A stretch of DNA of 64,000 nt, from NCBI GenBank assembly GCA_013176395.1, contig JABMLP010000028.1, positions 124,001 through 188,000 on the forward strand, in the 5' to 3' direction. Shown here piece after piece: positions 33,858 to 44,231 of this stretch (within the stretch, counting starts at the first letter, position 1; every line of letters starts with the position of its first letter). Source of the DNA: Venturia oleaginea. Taxonomy: Eukaryota; Ascomycota; Dothideomycetes; Venturiales; Venturiaceae. The notes under the pieces are model-generated. The model made no database searches, had not been told where the DNA came from, and saw only the letters and a list, made by a program, of their open reading frames with translations. Position numbers and translations under genes: made by a program.

Positions 33858-34194
33858 TACAACTTCAGCCCACATCTACGGTATGTGCCTGCAGGATGGA
33901 GAAGAGACCTACTACAAGTAGCATCTGGCACGATTTGTTACGAGCATGAACAAATACCGTCAGCTCCATTCCGTCAGCCTTTTCCCCATGGAAACGATGT
34001 TTTAAAACAGCTTCCAGACGAACCGTTTCTTAGATTCCGGACTGTGCGAGGCTGGATGTCGATTAGAATATCAACGAAGTTCGGTCTTTTATCGTCCAAG
34101 GTACCCACCCCATACTTTATAGTCACGATGAATCCTTCAGCTTTGGGCCAGTCGAAGTAAACTCGGATCGAATCGTTGAACTCATCGCCTTGCA

Positions 34195-35165
34195 CGCAAG
34201 ATTCGACCATGGTGCGAGGAAGACATGTTATAAAGGCATGTAGATCGATCGCATGTACGGAATATGCTATCGAAAGGGCGTTAGGGACATGAGATCACAA
34301 ATTTGGGAAGCTTTGGACGTTAATCTCTTCTGCTACGCTTGCAATACCATGGACAAGGCGTTCCCGTGCATAAGTCTGATACCTCCAGTGTACAGTGTTT
34401 GCCCGATGGAAATTAATTAGATTGATATATCCATAATTTCAACCGGATGAATACTGTCCACTAGAAGTATCAAGCCTATGTACTAGAATGCTTTGTCCAT
34501 TGCGCCGTAAGCGTAGCACGCAAGATTCAACCATGGTGAGAGGAAGGTATACTATAAAGTCATGTAGATCGATCGCGTGGACGGAATATGCTATCGAAAG
34601 GGTGTTAGGGACATAAGAGCCCATATTTGGGAAGCTTTGGACGTCTACGCTTGCAGTATAAGGGACAAAGCATTCCCGTGCATATGTTTGATACCTGCAG
34701 TAGTTACATCGACCGAATTGTAATTAATTGAATTGATGTAGCCACCGGAAGCATCAAACAAATGCACTAGAATGCTTTGTCCATTACACCGCAAGCGTCG
34801 CACGTAAGATTCAACCATGGTGCGAGGAAGATATACTACAAATTCATGTAGATCGATCGCGTAGACGGAATATGCTATCGAAAGGGTGTTAGAGATACGA
34901 GAGCCCCATATTTGGGAAGCTTTGGACGTTGATATCGTCTGCTACGGTTGCAGTACAATAGATGAAGCGTTCCCGTACATATGTTTGATACATCTAAGAG
35001 ATATGCTAATCCCATTAATTGCAATTGTCAATACAGCTCCTTCTACGGGATGCAGGGCGTGCAAAGAGCTGTATAAATATTTATAATTGATTGGATTAGT
35101 ATATCCACTAGCGGTATCAAACGTATACACAGGAATGCTTTGTCTATTGTGCTACAAGCGTAGCA
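34195..35165. repeat. Tandem repeat, about three units of 284-324 bp
   Basis: Landmarks recur in order: ATTC(G/A)ACCATGGTG at 34201, 34525 and 34809; CATGTAGATCGATCGC, CGGAATATGCTATCGAAAGG and TTTGGGAAGCTTTGGACGT follow each. The spacing is 324 then 284 bp. Units are about 85-90% alike. ACAGGAATGCTTTGTC-type sequence, internal to the units, recurs at about 35131. No frame is conserved through all units, so a coding origin is uncertain. Confidence 0.8.
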
Positions 35166-35726
35166 GAGCCTATACAAAGTATTAGCGCGAGAAATCGCAG
35201 ACATGAGTGAACCTTACCGTAGGAAGATTGACATCTTCTCTTCTCGTACCACTACAAAGTCCAGCATGGATTTTCTGTTGATTATCTCCATACTCGTCCA
35301 GTCGACTATTTCGACAATTCGCCAACCAGGCTGGACGAATATAGAAGTAGTTCATGGAAATCTTGTTGGATCGTGTAGCGTTAAGAGAAGGAAGACGTAC
35401 AATCTGCCTACGCGGTGAACCTCCAAATCAAATACGCTCTCAATCGAACAAGAAACGCAACTCTTGATTGAATTAGCACCCTTCTCTTGAATGATACACA
35501 GTGAAAAGATAAAGATTTAGGATTGCATGTCCTTTCAATTAAGCTGGGAACCGCGAGGTACCAATACAAATGTGATTGCCTTGAAATCAAAAGAGGGGTA
35601 CATGATTTCGACGGCTGCATGCAACCGATATCCACTTTGCGGCTAACTGAAATTGTGGTATCATCCAACACCTTCACTCTCCTCCCGCCTCAGCCAAGTA
35701 CCAAGCTTTTATCTTACCCTTTATTA
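35166..35726. other. Gene-free stretch
   Basis: No supported gene is seen. It includes the 3' flank of the Pmp3-type gene. Confidence 0.45.
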
Positions 35727-36242
35727 TCACCGAACCTTCACCCTATCACTCCGTCCAATGATGTACCAAACATGAATGACACCTGGAATCCAGCCTAACA
35801 TGTCCAGTAAGAGGTTGATGAGAACATCAGCGCTGCAACCGCATTTGAGGAAGACAGCGACGAAGGGGAGGAAGATGGCGAGGATATGGAGGAGGATGTT
35901 GAACTGGATGATGTTGATTAGTATAGGTGGGATCGGATTAATATATGTGGGATCGGGGAAGAGAGGGGGGGAAGAGAGGGGGGGGAGAGAGAGGGGGAGA
36001 GAGAGGGGGGAAGATAAGAGAGAGGGGGGAAGATAAGAGAGGGGAAGGTAAGAGAAGAAAGGCGAAGATAAGAGAGAAAAGGGGAAGATAAGAGAGAGGG
36101 GGGAAGATAAGAGAGGGGAAGGTAAGAGAAGAAAGGCGAAGATAAGAGAGAAAAGGGGAAGATAAGAGAGAGAGGGGAAGAGACAACGATGAGATCAGTG
36201 AGAGGGAAAGGAAAGAAACAAACTTACGCCCGATGAAGCCAT
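35727..36242 (-). CDS. Pmp3/RCI-type small membrane proteolipid
   Basis: This 63-residue protein comes from two exons: 36242-36228 (MASSG) and 35903-35727, joined across a 324-nt intron with a GTAAGT donor, a CTAAT branch box and an ATCCAG acceptor. The product is two membrane helices separated by a short polar turn: ILLHILAIFLPFVAVFLKCG, then CSADVLINLLLDMLGWIPGV and IHVWYII. That matches the Pmp3/UPF0057 family (usual form FLPP...GC..DLLINILLTILGYIPGHIHA). Pmp3 affects plasma-membrane potential and salt tolerance in yeast; family size is normally 50-65 residues. The intron holds a GA-rich minisatellite. The exons are short enough to be missed by length-filtered searches. The family call is firm; the exon-1 assignment is moderately so. 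Confidence 0.8.
35955..36185. repeat. GA-rich minisatellite inside the Pmp3-type intron
   Basis: The basic unit is close to GGGGAAGATAAGAGAGA. A higher-order block, containing GGGGAAGGTAAGAGAAGAAA, repeats with a 74-bp period (GGTAAG at 36047 and 36121). On the gene's strand this forms a long polypyrimidine tract between donor and branch point. Confidence 0.85.
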
Positions 36243-37112
36243 TGTGAAAAGAAGAATGTGATTGGAACGTTGATCAACGTAAGTTTGGACGAATCAAGGT
36301 TACAGTATTTGATTATTGCGCCTGTAGATTGACGAGGCTGAACGGAGGGATAGTCTTCTTTGATAAGTGAAGCAGAAATGGAGAAGGAGTTAAGATTGAA
36401 GTTCTGTCCAGCAAGATTAATCATGATACACTTCAACGTATACTCCTACACTCCTCCACACTTACTTAGTCCTTACGAACCAAAAAAATCATCATAACAC
36501 AACCACAAAATTCATAGCTAAGCACCTCTATACCTCTCGGCACCATCCAAGAAACGCATACTGAAAAGCCCACAAGCATCCAGAGCGGGCTCATGTCAGT
36601 ACTCGGCCCAGCGTCTCCTTGGAACAACTCATTTTAGGTAGAGGTCCGATGATTGTTCTAGGCCTGCCAAACCTCGTGGTCTGGAAATGATGCTGTGGTG
36701 CGTTTTACGATTGTTAGGGGTTCTTGGTATTATACATAGTATGCAGGTGCGGGGTAAGGTCGTGAATTGGCGATGAGCTAGGTAGAATAGGCAGTGACGT
36801 CTAGTTAACCTGAGGTCAAGAATCAAGATATATTTTCTTGGGTATCTTTTCCCCTTTATCAAGAGAAAATATTACTTCGTACCCGTCTTTATGGTCTCTG
36901 TACTCACCTCGGCTTTACCTCCCCTAGTCTCGTCCATAACTTTATACGAAATCTACGATACGTACCTTTACGTTTGCGGAGGCTTGCGGAGTGCACCCCC
37001 GCCGATGTATCTTACTATGGTAATCTACCTCCGCGGCTGCATAAATATGTTACGCCTACTTAAAATACAACAACTTGAATCAAAGATAACGATACCCGTA
37101 ATAAACTAAGGT

Positions 37113-37162
37113 GGCCTCTAAAGTCGGAATCTGAGCCTGTACGAGGCGGAGGCTACGAACCT
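37113..37162. repeat. Dispersed repeat, copy B
   Basis: Matches copy A near 2091-2127: GGCCTCTAAAGTCG, then TGTACGAGGCGGAGGCTACG and AACCT. Confidence 0.5.
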
Positions 37163-38104
37163 ATATCCATCTCGCCGCATCTCAGATGTAGGCTAGGGAC
37201 GCAGAGCCGATCAGATCAATCGCGCGCTCGTGGTGGTGGTCGTCGCCCGCGAGAGGCCACGTCGCACACCACCGGGGCGCAGGTTTTACGACCAACACTG
37301 CCATAGCAATCGCATCAGGCCGGCGACACAAATACTTCTATCGATCCCGGGCCTACGTTTAGTAGGCCTACCTTTTTTTCTCGTGGATACCTCGCAGCCG
37401 GCTTGCCGGCTCCTCGCATCATCGATCCCCTCGTCGAAGCCAAACACATCTACGCGGTTACAGGTTTCTCCTGGTCCTCTCCTCACACTCACTTTACCTC
37501 CTTCTCGATCGAATCATCTCTCATGGACTCTAACAACGCGTTTAGTCCACCTACACCCCTCCTGCTACATAGCAGCCTGGAGAGCTAGCTCAGCTAGCAA
37601 GATGTCCTTCCTACTAGGGGGCGTACCGCGCGGTTTAGGTACGCTGGAGCTCGAACGGAACCTGGCCTGGGCACCCAGGGTAACGACGCCTAATGAATCC
37701 CGCTGGAACTCATGGGCGGGAGGGGAGGGGCTGTGGCGAAGTAGTGACCCGACGCAGGCTCTACGCAGGTGGATCGAACACGTCACGAAGGCACTCAAAC
37801 ATAACTCGGGAGGTGGGGAACAGGCGAATCGACAATATACAGGCACACTTATATGGCAGCAGGCCATAGCTGAGGAAGCAGCGGTTGAACGGATACACAA
37901 CATAGCATAGACGAACGGTAGTCGAAGGCGACCCGCAAGGGTGCCGCCTCCTATCTGCAAGGCATTACCAAGGTTTTATTCCCCAGGGGTCTTTTCCTAC
38001 GCTCGGAAACATGTCTGCATAGATCTATATAGAGGTCTGCATCGGACGTTAAACAAGAAACAAATTAAATTAATTAATAAACTAATATTAGAGGTTTTGA
38101 TATA

Positions 38105-38200
38105 ACGTATTCCACCATCGAGCGGGTCAACCCATCGAGCGGGTCAAAAAGGCTTGGCACGACCAACTTATGTTACGACTCTTCAATTTAATCGCTAAAT
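38105..38200. mobile_element. Solo terminal fragment of a copy-1-type pogo element
   Basis: It begins after TA with ACGTATTCCACCATCGAGCG, has a second copy of the ATCGAGCGGGTCA unit, and then follows the copy-1 left interior (GGCACGACCA, ATGTTACGA, TCTTTAAT-like). No second end is found nearby. Confidence 0.7.
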
Positions 38201-38553
38201 TTAGCAGTTTCATCAATCAACAGGTTTTGGAAGTGAGTTACCGACGCGAAACGCACGTTTGCTGTTGATCTCGACCGAGCGAAACTCGTTATTGTAACCG
38301 GGTATTGAAGGTGGCATGGCGTGTGTTTTGGGCATGCCTTCAGGTTTGCTTGAGAGCACTCGGACACTGCTATCAGCTGTATAAAGTGAGCCTATGTATC
38401 GCTGTCCAGTCCAACATCAACATTCACAATTCTCTCTTCAATCATCAATCCATAGCCAAAAACCATTACATATAAACCTCAATCACATCTCAGCCTCGTC
38501 AGAGCACAAACTTTCCTGCTCATACCAAACCTCGTACACACCATCGCCTCGAA

Positions 38554-38916
38554 ATGAAATTCTCAGCATCCCTCATCCTCATCGCGCCCCTCACCGTCTC
38601 CGCAGGATGGGTTTACAGGAATGGTGCCAAAACGGCCACAGGCTGCGGACCAACAGGATGCAAACCCGAAAAACTCCCGAACACCCTCGATACCACCTCC
38701 TATTCCAACCCACTTAACCCTCCGTCCCACAAACTCGAGAAACGACAAGGAGCCGCATGCATTGCGTGCAGAAATACATGCCGAGACAAATATTTCGGAC
38801 CGCGTGATGCCGCGTATTGTCCCTGTGTTCAGGCCTGTAAAGGGCCGGGAAAACAGCCTTGTCCCAATGATCCGGTATGTAAAGTGGGTCCTGGGGCAAG
38901 CATCCGAGTTGTATAA
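38554..38916 (+). CDS. Small secreted cysteine-rich protein with Kex2-type site
   Basis: A single exon of 120 residues. Residues 1-18 form a signal peptide (MKFSASLILIAPLTVSAG). A propeptide-like stretch ends in a dibasic site, LEKR, after which the mature domain starts QGAACIACRNTC. Twelve cysteines are present, ten of them in the last 58 residues (CIACRNTC, YCPCVQAC, PCPNDPVC). Signal peptide, Kex2 site and cysteine density together fit a small secreted effector-like or antimicrobial-type protein, but I know no family, and function is inference only. A TATAAA-like box lies about 170 bp upstream (CTGTATAAAGTG, 38377). The stop codon lies 25 bp before the palindromic MITE at 38942. Confidence 0.7.
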   Translation: MKFSASLILIAPLTVSAGWVYRNGAKTATGCGPTGCKPEKLPNTLDTTSYSNPLNPPSHKLEKRQGAACIACRNTCRDKYFGPRDAAYCPCVQACKGPGKQPCPNDPVCKVGPGASIRVV

Positions 38917-39057
38917 TAGGAAAATGATAAGGGAGAATGTACTATGGTATGAGGGAAAATAAACGTTAATTGGCACCCTGGTAGCCACCCTTGCAGTGGC
39001 CAATGCGGTAATCTGAATGAAGTTATTATTTTGCTTATTCAGCGTATTCTTGGTGTA

Positions 39058-40216
39058 ACGTGTTTCACCACTCACTTGGCCACCCCACTCACTTGGCCAC
39101 CCCACTCACTTGGCCACCCCACTCACTTGGCCACCTCAACCACTAAATCTCAAGTCATCGTGCGATAAACCTCCCCCCAATACAGCTTTTATTAAAACAA
39201 TCCTAACAATACATTCTTTACGTATTTGGGCATCGATTAATCTTATGACCTTGAATACCGCAGCCACTACATGTTGGTAATGCTCGCTGTCGTACGACGA
39301 CTTCCTGATCTTGAACACTATCTCTTGAGCTATTTTCGCATCCCTCGACCAAGAACTGACCCTGTTGAGCTTGTAAAACGCCTCCATATGCAATATATCG
39401 TCTACGATACTGTTGCTTCTGTTTTCGTCGTTGGTTCTCTGTACGAAGCTTCCTATTCTCTTCTGCAAGTATTACTGCTGAACTCATTGCGACTTGATAT
39501 CCTTTAATGAGTTGACCAATTGCTTGACTACTTGGGCCCTGAGATTGGCGATGAAAAAGATTTCGAACGAGCTGAGCCTGCTGCTCAAGCTGAGCTATCG
39601 TACGAGGAGTTTCTGACGTCCACTGTGGCGCCACTCCATGGGGTGTACCTGGTGGTGAGGGCGTCTCTTCAACACGCTGAAACCACGCGTTGATTGTCGC
39701 TGGATCTTCGCATTTTGCACGCTGTGAATAGAATTTACGATTCCACTTCGTACAAAGCTCCGGCTGAGCGTTGATGAAGCGGGATACCCAGTTCTTCCCG
39801 ACCAATGACGGTGGAGGATTCGTACCGCGTTTTTCGAGTAAAGCGTTTGCCATTCGTCGTACGTCGATAATTTGGGGCTGAAATCCTCGTCGATCAAGGT
39901 CTAGGATCCACTGAACCAGAGCCTGCTCTTCATGTATTTGTAACTTTCTCTTCTGGTGGTTAGATTCGCTTCGTGGTTTACCACCTTGAAGACGAGACTG
40001 AAGTGTAGATCGAGGAATATCGTACGACGCTGAGATTTGACGTTGACTTAAATTTGGATTCGTTTGAAAGCTCTGCTTCGCAAGAAGTAATCTAGCCTCT
40101 TTGCAAGCCGATCCGGGGGTTGGTGTTGACATTATCGCGATAATTGTACGAAGGGATTAGACTTTTTGGTTGGGTGGCCAGGTGAGTGGGGCGGCCAAGT
40201 AAGTGGTGAAACACGT
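39058..40216 (-). mobile_element. Pogo-type transposon, copy 3, internally deleted
   Basis: The element is 1,159 bp, flanked by TA at 39056-39057 and 40217-40218. Ends start ACGTGTTTCACCACT on both sides. The left end carries four tandem 17-bp units (CACTCACTTGGCCACCC, from 39069, 39086, 39103 and 39120); the right end has two. It is the sister of copy 2. Confidence 0.9.
39218..40132 (-). CDS. Transposase-derived 304-residue protein without DDE core
   Basis: The frame is open from ATG (MSTPTPGSACKEARLLLAKQ) to stop. It keeps the psq-type helix-turn-helix (SQRQISASYDIPRSTLQSRL), the CENP-B-type domain (HEEQALVQWILDL, GKNWVSRFINAQPE) as far as INAWFQRV, then joins in frame to ETPSPPGTPHGVAPQWTSET, which is far C-terminal in the parent. 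All three catalytic Asp are therefore removed. The tail has a coiled coil (residues about 185-250) and a CCHC zinc knuckle, CSGCGIQGHKINRC. The expected activities are DNA binding and dimerisation without transposition. Loss of roughly 250 codons with no stop or shift is notable, but could be a young deletion derivative. Whether it is expressed is unknown. Confidence 0.75.
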   Translation of the reverse strand: MSTPTPGSACKEARLLLAKQSFQTNPNLSQRQISASYDIPRSTLQSRLQGGKPRSESNHQKRKLQIHEEQALVQWILDLDRRGFQPQIIDVRRMANALLEKRGTNPPPSLVGKNWVSRFINAQPELCTKWNRKFYSQRAKCEDPATINAWFQRVEETPSPPGTPHGVAPQWTSETPRTIAQLEQQAQLVRNLFHRQSQGPSSQAIGQLIKGYQVAMSSAVILAEENRKLRTENQRRKQKQQYRRRYIAYGGVLQAQQGQFLVEGCENSSRDSVQDQEVVVRQRALPTCSGCGIQGHKINRCPNT

Positions 40217-40334
40217 TACACCAAGAATACGCTGAATAAGCAAAATAATAACTTCATTTAGATTACCGCATTGGCCACTGCAAGGGTGGCTACCAGGGTG
40301 CCAATTAACGTTTATTTTCCCTCATACCATAGTA

Positions 40335-41222
40335 CGTCTTTGTTTGTTGTGGGATAGTGCGTGCGAAGAGGCAGTTTGGGAGAGTAGTGATCTGGATGGA
40401 ATGGAATGGGAAGGCTATTGTGGTGTCACGGTACGACCGCGGACAAGTCCTTCCCGCCGTTGGGGTGGCCCCACGTTACGTGATCAAGGCAGAACCGTAG
40501 TTCTGCCGAGGAAAGGCTTTAAAGCCTGCGTGGCTTCAGCCAATACGTAGCTCTTTGAGCTACGTACTGTCGTTAAACCTGCCTGTTGGTTTGCTTGCAA
40601 GTTCGTATATAGCCTGTTGAATGATACCTGTTCCTGCTGCTGCTCCTTCCTCCTAATACCCGAACCCGCCCCGTGACATGTGGTAGGGTAGTCTCGTCTG
40701 CAATTTTGCGCGGAATCTATGGCAGCTAAGCTGAGTTTCTTCCTGCCCCGAAACGCGGCACGGTCAAATAGATGTGATGGCTGGCTGGATGGCTGGCTGT
40801 ATAAGATGAATTGATCATAATGAGTTCCGCGTGAAAAGACCATCTAGGATTTCGATGTACAAGGACACTGTTCTGGACGAGGTTGGGAAACCGAAAAACC
40901 TTTAGTTTATACCACTGATGAAGCCTGGTATCTGTTTTGCTTTTCTGCCGACTGAAGGAGTCTCTGTTTGAGTGCAAGCTTTTGAGGCTTGAAGGCTGCC
41001 TGCCAATACGCGTATTGTGCTAAATGTCGGGTTCTCTCATCGGTGAAGATTCGAGATATATGTGGCTGACTTCTCAGGAACGATCTATTTAAGCCTCGTC
41101 TGTTTAGCAATAGGGAAGATTTTATCTGTAGAATACATATGTTCATCAGAAAGGATGGAGAGATGGACGCAGAAAGCGAGATGTGTGAACGTGAAGAGGC
41201 AGATTAGATAGATCTCTCTGCC
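40335..41222. other. Gene-free stretch
   Basis: No supported gene. Frames on both strands are short and overlapping. Confidence 0.45.
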
Positions 41223-41702
41223 TCAACGTCGTGGGCGAAACTCCTCGTTGAAGGGATGAGAGACAGAGTCGCGGCTTAGGTATGATCTCTTGACGACAGT
41301 TCTCTGTTCCTCACTTCCCCTGCCATGTCGCGCTTGATAAAATGCCGAAAATTGATACGGCTGATAAAGTTGAGGTAGCGTAACGGTCTTGGTCTGCAAT
41401 TCCATCTGTCTTCGGCTCGGATTGTTATTCACTTGGCATATTACTGGTACAGGGCCGATGTTGGGCCGTGACGTTGGTACATGAGGATTTCCAAAGCATT
41501 CGAAAGAGAATTCATTTAGCCGCCGAGGGTGGTTCGCAGCCATCACTGACACATGTGTCCGTTGAGATTTGAGGGAGAGTGGCCATAACTTGTATCTGAG
41601 TCCCGCAAGAAATTGCATTTGAGCACGGAGAATCCAAGTCCGCCGTGAAGAGGGTTTGACAAGCGGGATTAGGTGCCTGATTTGGGAGACGGTTGGAGCC
41701 AT
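41223..41702 (-). CDS. Hypothetical protein, no recognisable domain
   Basis: This is a 159-residue frame starting at MAPTVSQIRHLIPLVKPSSR (41702); the longer frame from 41849 has an improbable N-terminus. It is Arg- and Pro-rich, with no signal peptide or membrane segment. No homologous family comes to mind, and the frame could be chance. Confidence 0.3.
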   Translation of the reverse strand: MAPTVSQIRHLIPLVKPSSRRTWILRAQMQFLAGLRYKLWPLSLKSQRTHVSVMAANHPRRLNEFSFECFGNPHVPTSRPNIGPVPVICQVNNNPSRRQMELQTKTVTLPQLYQPYQFSAFYQARHGRGSEEQRTVVKRSYLSRDSVSHPFNEEFRPRR

Positions 41703-42406
41703 GGTGATCTGCAGCTGTTCTAGACTCGTGGTTATCAACTCGCGGAGTAGCACTAGCAGCTGCAGCCGTATTTTAATCAAAGGCGGTGATGCCAGAGGCA
41801 TAAAGATTAAAGAAGCTCTAGAACGTCGACGGTCCGATCCGAACTGCATCCGTATTCGAGAATGGCAATTTTGCTTTCAGTACATCTGCGCTTCCACCCC
41901 AAGAGCGGCATGTTGTGCTGATGATGACGGCGCTCGAGTAACGCTTCTCATCTTAGGCGTACGAATGGCGCTCGTACAAGACTATCAATAATACTGGAGT
42001 AAGCGTGGTTTGATGGGTCATTTTTCTCTGACAGAGCTGGGCGGTTCGAGCAGCAGCACTGGTGGTCATTGTTGGTGCCAGTTGCTCCACATACATACTT
42101 TGTCGAAGAGTCCTGGTCTACCTGTACGACCATTTTGCGGTCTGGGAATGAGTGTAGGACAGCGTTTTGTCCGGCTGTATGAGGTGTTGTTTCCTCGCTT
42201 CCGTTGTTGGACTACTAACAAGGTTGTAAGAATTCGTGTCGCCAGTGTTGCTTTGTGGGAGTGTCTGGTGAAGAATTGTCGTTGGGGTTGATGTTTGCAG
42301 TCTGCAACTGTTGCAGTGGAATGGAAGCGGGAAGCGATGTCATTGTTTATCTTTTGCGACTCGGCACATCGCATCTTCATTTTCACTCGCAGTACTCACC
42401 AGTACC
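41703..42406. other. Intergenic stretch upstream of CHM7
   Basis: No gene is supported. It includes the CHM7 promoter. Confidence 0.45.
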
Positions 42407-44231
42407 ATGTCGGACCTATTGAACTTTATTCTCGACCACGAAGACACCTTCAAGAACAGGGCGCGTCTGTCTTCACTCTGGTCCGACTTTCCTCTCCACA
42501 AAGTCGCCAATCCAGAAGGTTACGCTGCGAACATAAATGCCTGGAAGAAGGCACTATTCCATGCTTCCCTAGCTGGACTTGTACCAACGACCGCGACTAC
42601 CGCGACTGCGACTACCGCGACTAAGAAGGGAGCCAAAGAGAGTGGGACAAACGATGTACTCGTATTGGCAATTGGGCAAGGGCTGACAAGGGCTTTGGAA
42701 TACAGACCTTGGGGAATACCTGCTGGGCTTGCTTCTGTAGTGGTGAGCTCAATTGCCCTCGGCCATTTGTCACAAAATCTAACTTAAGAATAGCATGAAG
42801 CTGTCGCAAATCGAGAACTAGTACCCCTATCCGAATTCCAGACCTCGAAATACAGCATATACAGCCGAAGCTGGATACCGACACCGTGGCAGCTCATACA
42901 GTGGAGTTTGAGACAAATCGGACTCACAGGAGGGGCGCCCAATAAGCTCTCTGTTGGACGATTTGTGGTGGTGGAGAACGTGGAGGTGAGTCTATTACTC
43001 TCTTCTGAACAGACAGGAAAACACAAAGCTAACTATATAGGGTGTTGCAAATGCTGTTACTGCCTTACAAGGCGAACTCCATAGCTCCACCACATCGGGG
43101 ACTTACTCCCTCCAAACGTTTACCCGCCAATTCTCCCACGTCCTAGGCAGCGCTTCGCCTCCGCTAACGCGAAATGATATTCTCGTCCTCCTAACATACA
43201 TGTCGCGAGACAAGCCCTCTCTGTCCTACTCTCCGTCCACAGGCACAATCAAATTCACACCACGGACATCTTCCCATGCTGAAGAGATCACAGAAATCGA
43301 CATTTCGATCGCCCAAGTCAAATCCCTTCAATTAAGCCTCGAACTCGCCATCCCTCCCCTAGAATCCCGCCTCGAATCTCTCACCACAACCGTTAGAAAT
43401 GCGGTCCAAAAACAACAGCTTTCGACAGCGCGATCGCTCCTCAAATCAAAGAAACTGGTCGAGAACACCCTCGAGAAACGACGAGCCAATTTGCTACAAG
43501 TGGAAGAATCATTGTATGCGATCGATAATGCGGCAGACAATGTGGCGATAATACATTCTATGCAGAAATCAGCAGCAGTAATGAAGACACTAAACGAATC
43601 TGTTGGTGGCGTGGAAGGCGTTGAAAGGGTTACAGATGCATTGCGGGATGAAATGGCTGTGGCAGAGGATATTGGCAGGATTATTGCTGAACCTGGTGCT
43701 GCCGCCGTGCCAGAGGAGGACGTGGAAGATGAATTCGAGGCTCTCGTTGCGGAAGAGAAGAAGAAGGTTGCAGAGAAGGAGAGGATCGAGAGGGAAAAGA
43801 TGGAAGCCATTGAAAGTGCTAAACGTGAAAAGAAGGAAGAGGAAGAGAGGGTGGAATGGGAGAAGAGAGAAGCGAATGAACGCATCGAACGCGCTCTTGA
43901 ACGTACCCGACGGGAGAAGAGGGAGAGGGAGGAGGCGGAAGCAACGAGCATGCGACTGGCGGAATTGGAAGCGTTCGAAGTCAAGAAAGAGGAAGAGAGG
44001 AAGCAAGCAGAGGCATTGAGTGCCAGACTTGCTGCTTCTGAATCGGCATCCGCAACTTCTGAAGCCGTTCCTGTTCCTGCGGCTACAACAAATGAGGACG
44101 AGCTATCACTTTCTCGCAGCATGGAGATGATGAGGGATATGAAGCTTATCGAGTCGAAGACACCGGCTCCTGCCGTCACGGAGAAGGAACAAGACGAAAA
44201 CGAGAAACCAGAACCCATGCTAGCGTTTTGA
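42407..44231 (+). CDS. CHM7: Chm7/CHMP7-like ESCRT-III protein
   Basis: Three exons (42407-42742, 42794-42985, 43041-44231) with 51- and 55-nt introns give 572 residues. I start at MSDLLNFILDHEDTFKNRAR. The first two thirds resemble CHMP7: an N-terminal winged-helix-type region (RLSSLWSDFPLHKVANPEGY, then IPTPWQLIQWSLRQIGL), followed by the Snf7-like core (QKQQLSTARSLLKSKKLVEN, then QVEESLYAIDNAADNVAIIH and SMQKSAAVMKTLNESVGGVE). The last 170 residues are unusually Lys/Glu-rich coiled coil (EKERIEREKMEAIESAKREK repeats) and end in TEKEQDENEKPEPMLAF. Chm7 acts with Heh1-type proteins to seal the nuclear envelope and check nuclear pores. It converges on RAD18, 504 bp downstream. Confidence 0.85.

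Larger units (their letters stand above)
36243..38553. other. Repeat-derived intergenic stretch
   Basis: It contains dispersed repeat copy B (37113-37162) and a pogo copy-1-family end (38105-38200). A 226-codon open frame (37230-37910) and an overlapping minus frame (37565-37960) lie in GC-richer sequence after repeat B. The plus frame has a protein-like end (RWIEHVTKALKHNSGGGEQA, then TLIWQQAIAEEAAVERIHN) and could be a remnant of a retroelement gag, but I cannot identify it. Confidence 0.45.
38942..40332. mobile_element. Palindromic MITE interrupted at its centre by a pogo element
   Basis: Left arm 38942-39055 and right arm 40219-40332 are each 114 nt and are reverse complements with a single mismatch. 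Joined without the insert they form a palindrome centred on TA: CTTGGTG-TA-CACCAAG. The outer ends start CTATGGTATGAGGGAAAATA and are flanked by TA (38940-38941, 40333-40334). The ends match those of the MITE at 62815-63013. Confidence 0.88.

Noticed and set aside
37230..37910. 226-codon open frame in GC-rich sequence
   Set aside because: Equally long frames exist on the other strand, the start context is poor and no domain is visible; possibly a gag remnant but not supportable as a gene.
39058..40216. Single transposon with 250-bp terminal repeats spanning 38942-40332
   Set aside because: Pogo copy 2 has the same inner ends directly against TA without the outer arms, and the MITE at 62815 has the outer ends without pogo, so nesting explains the data better.
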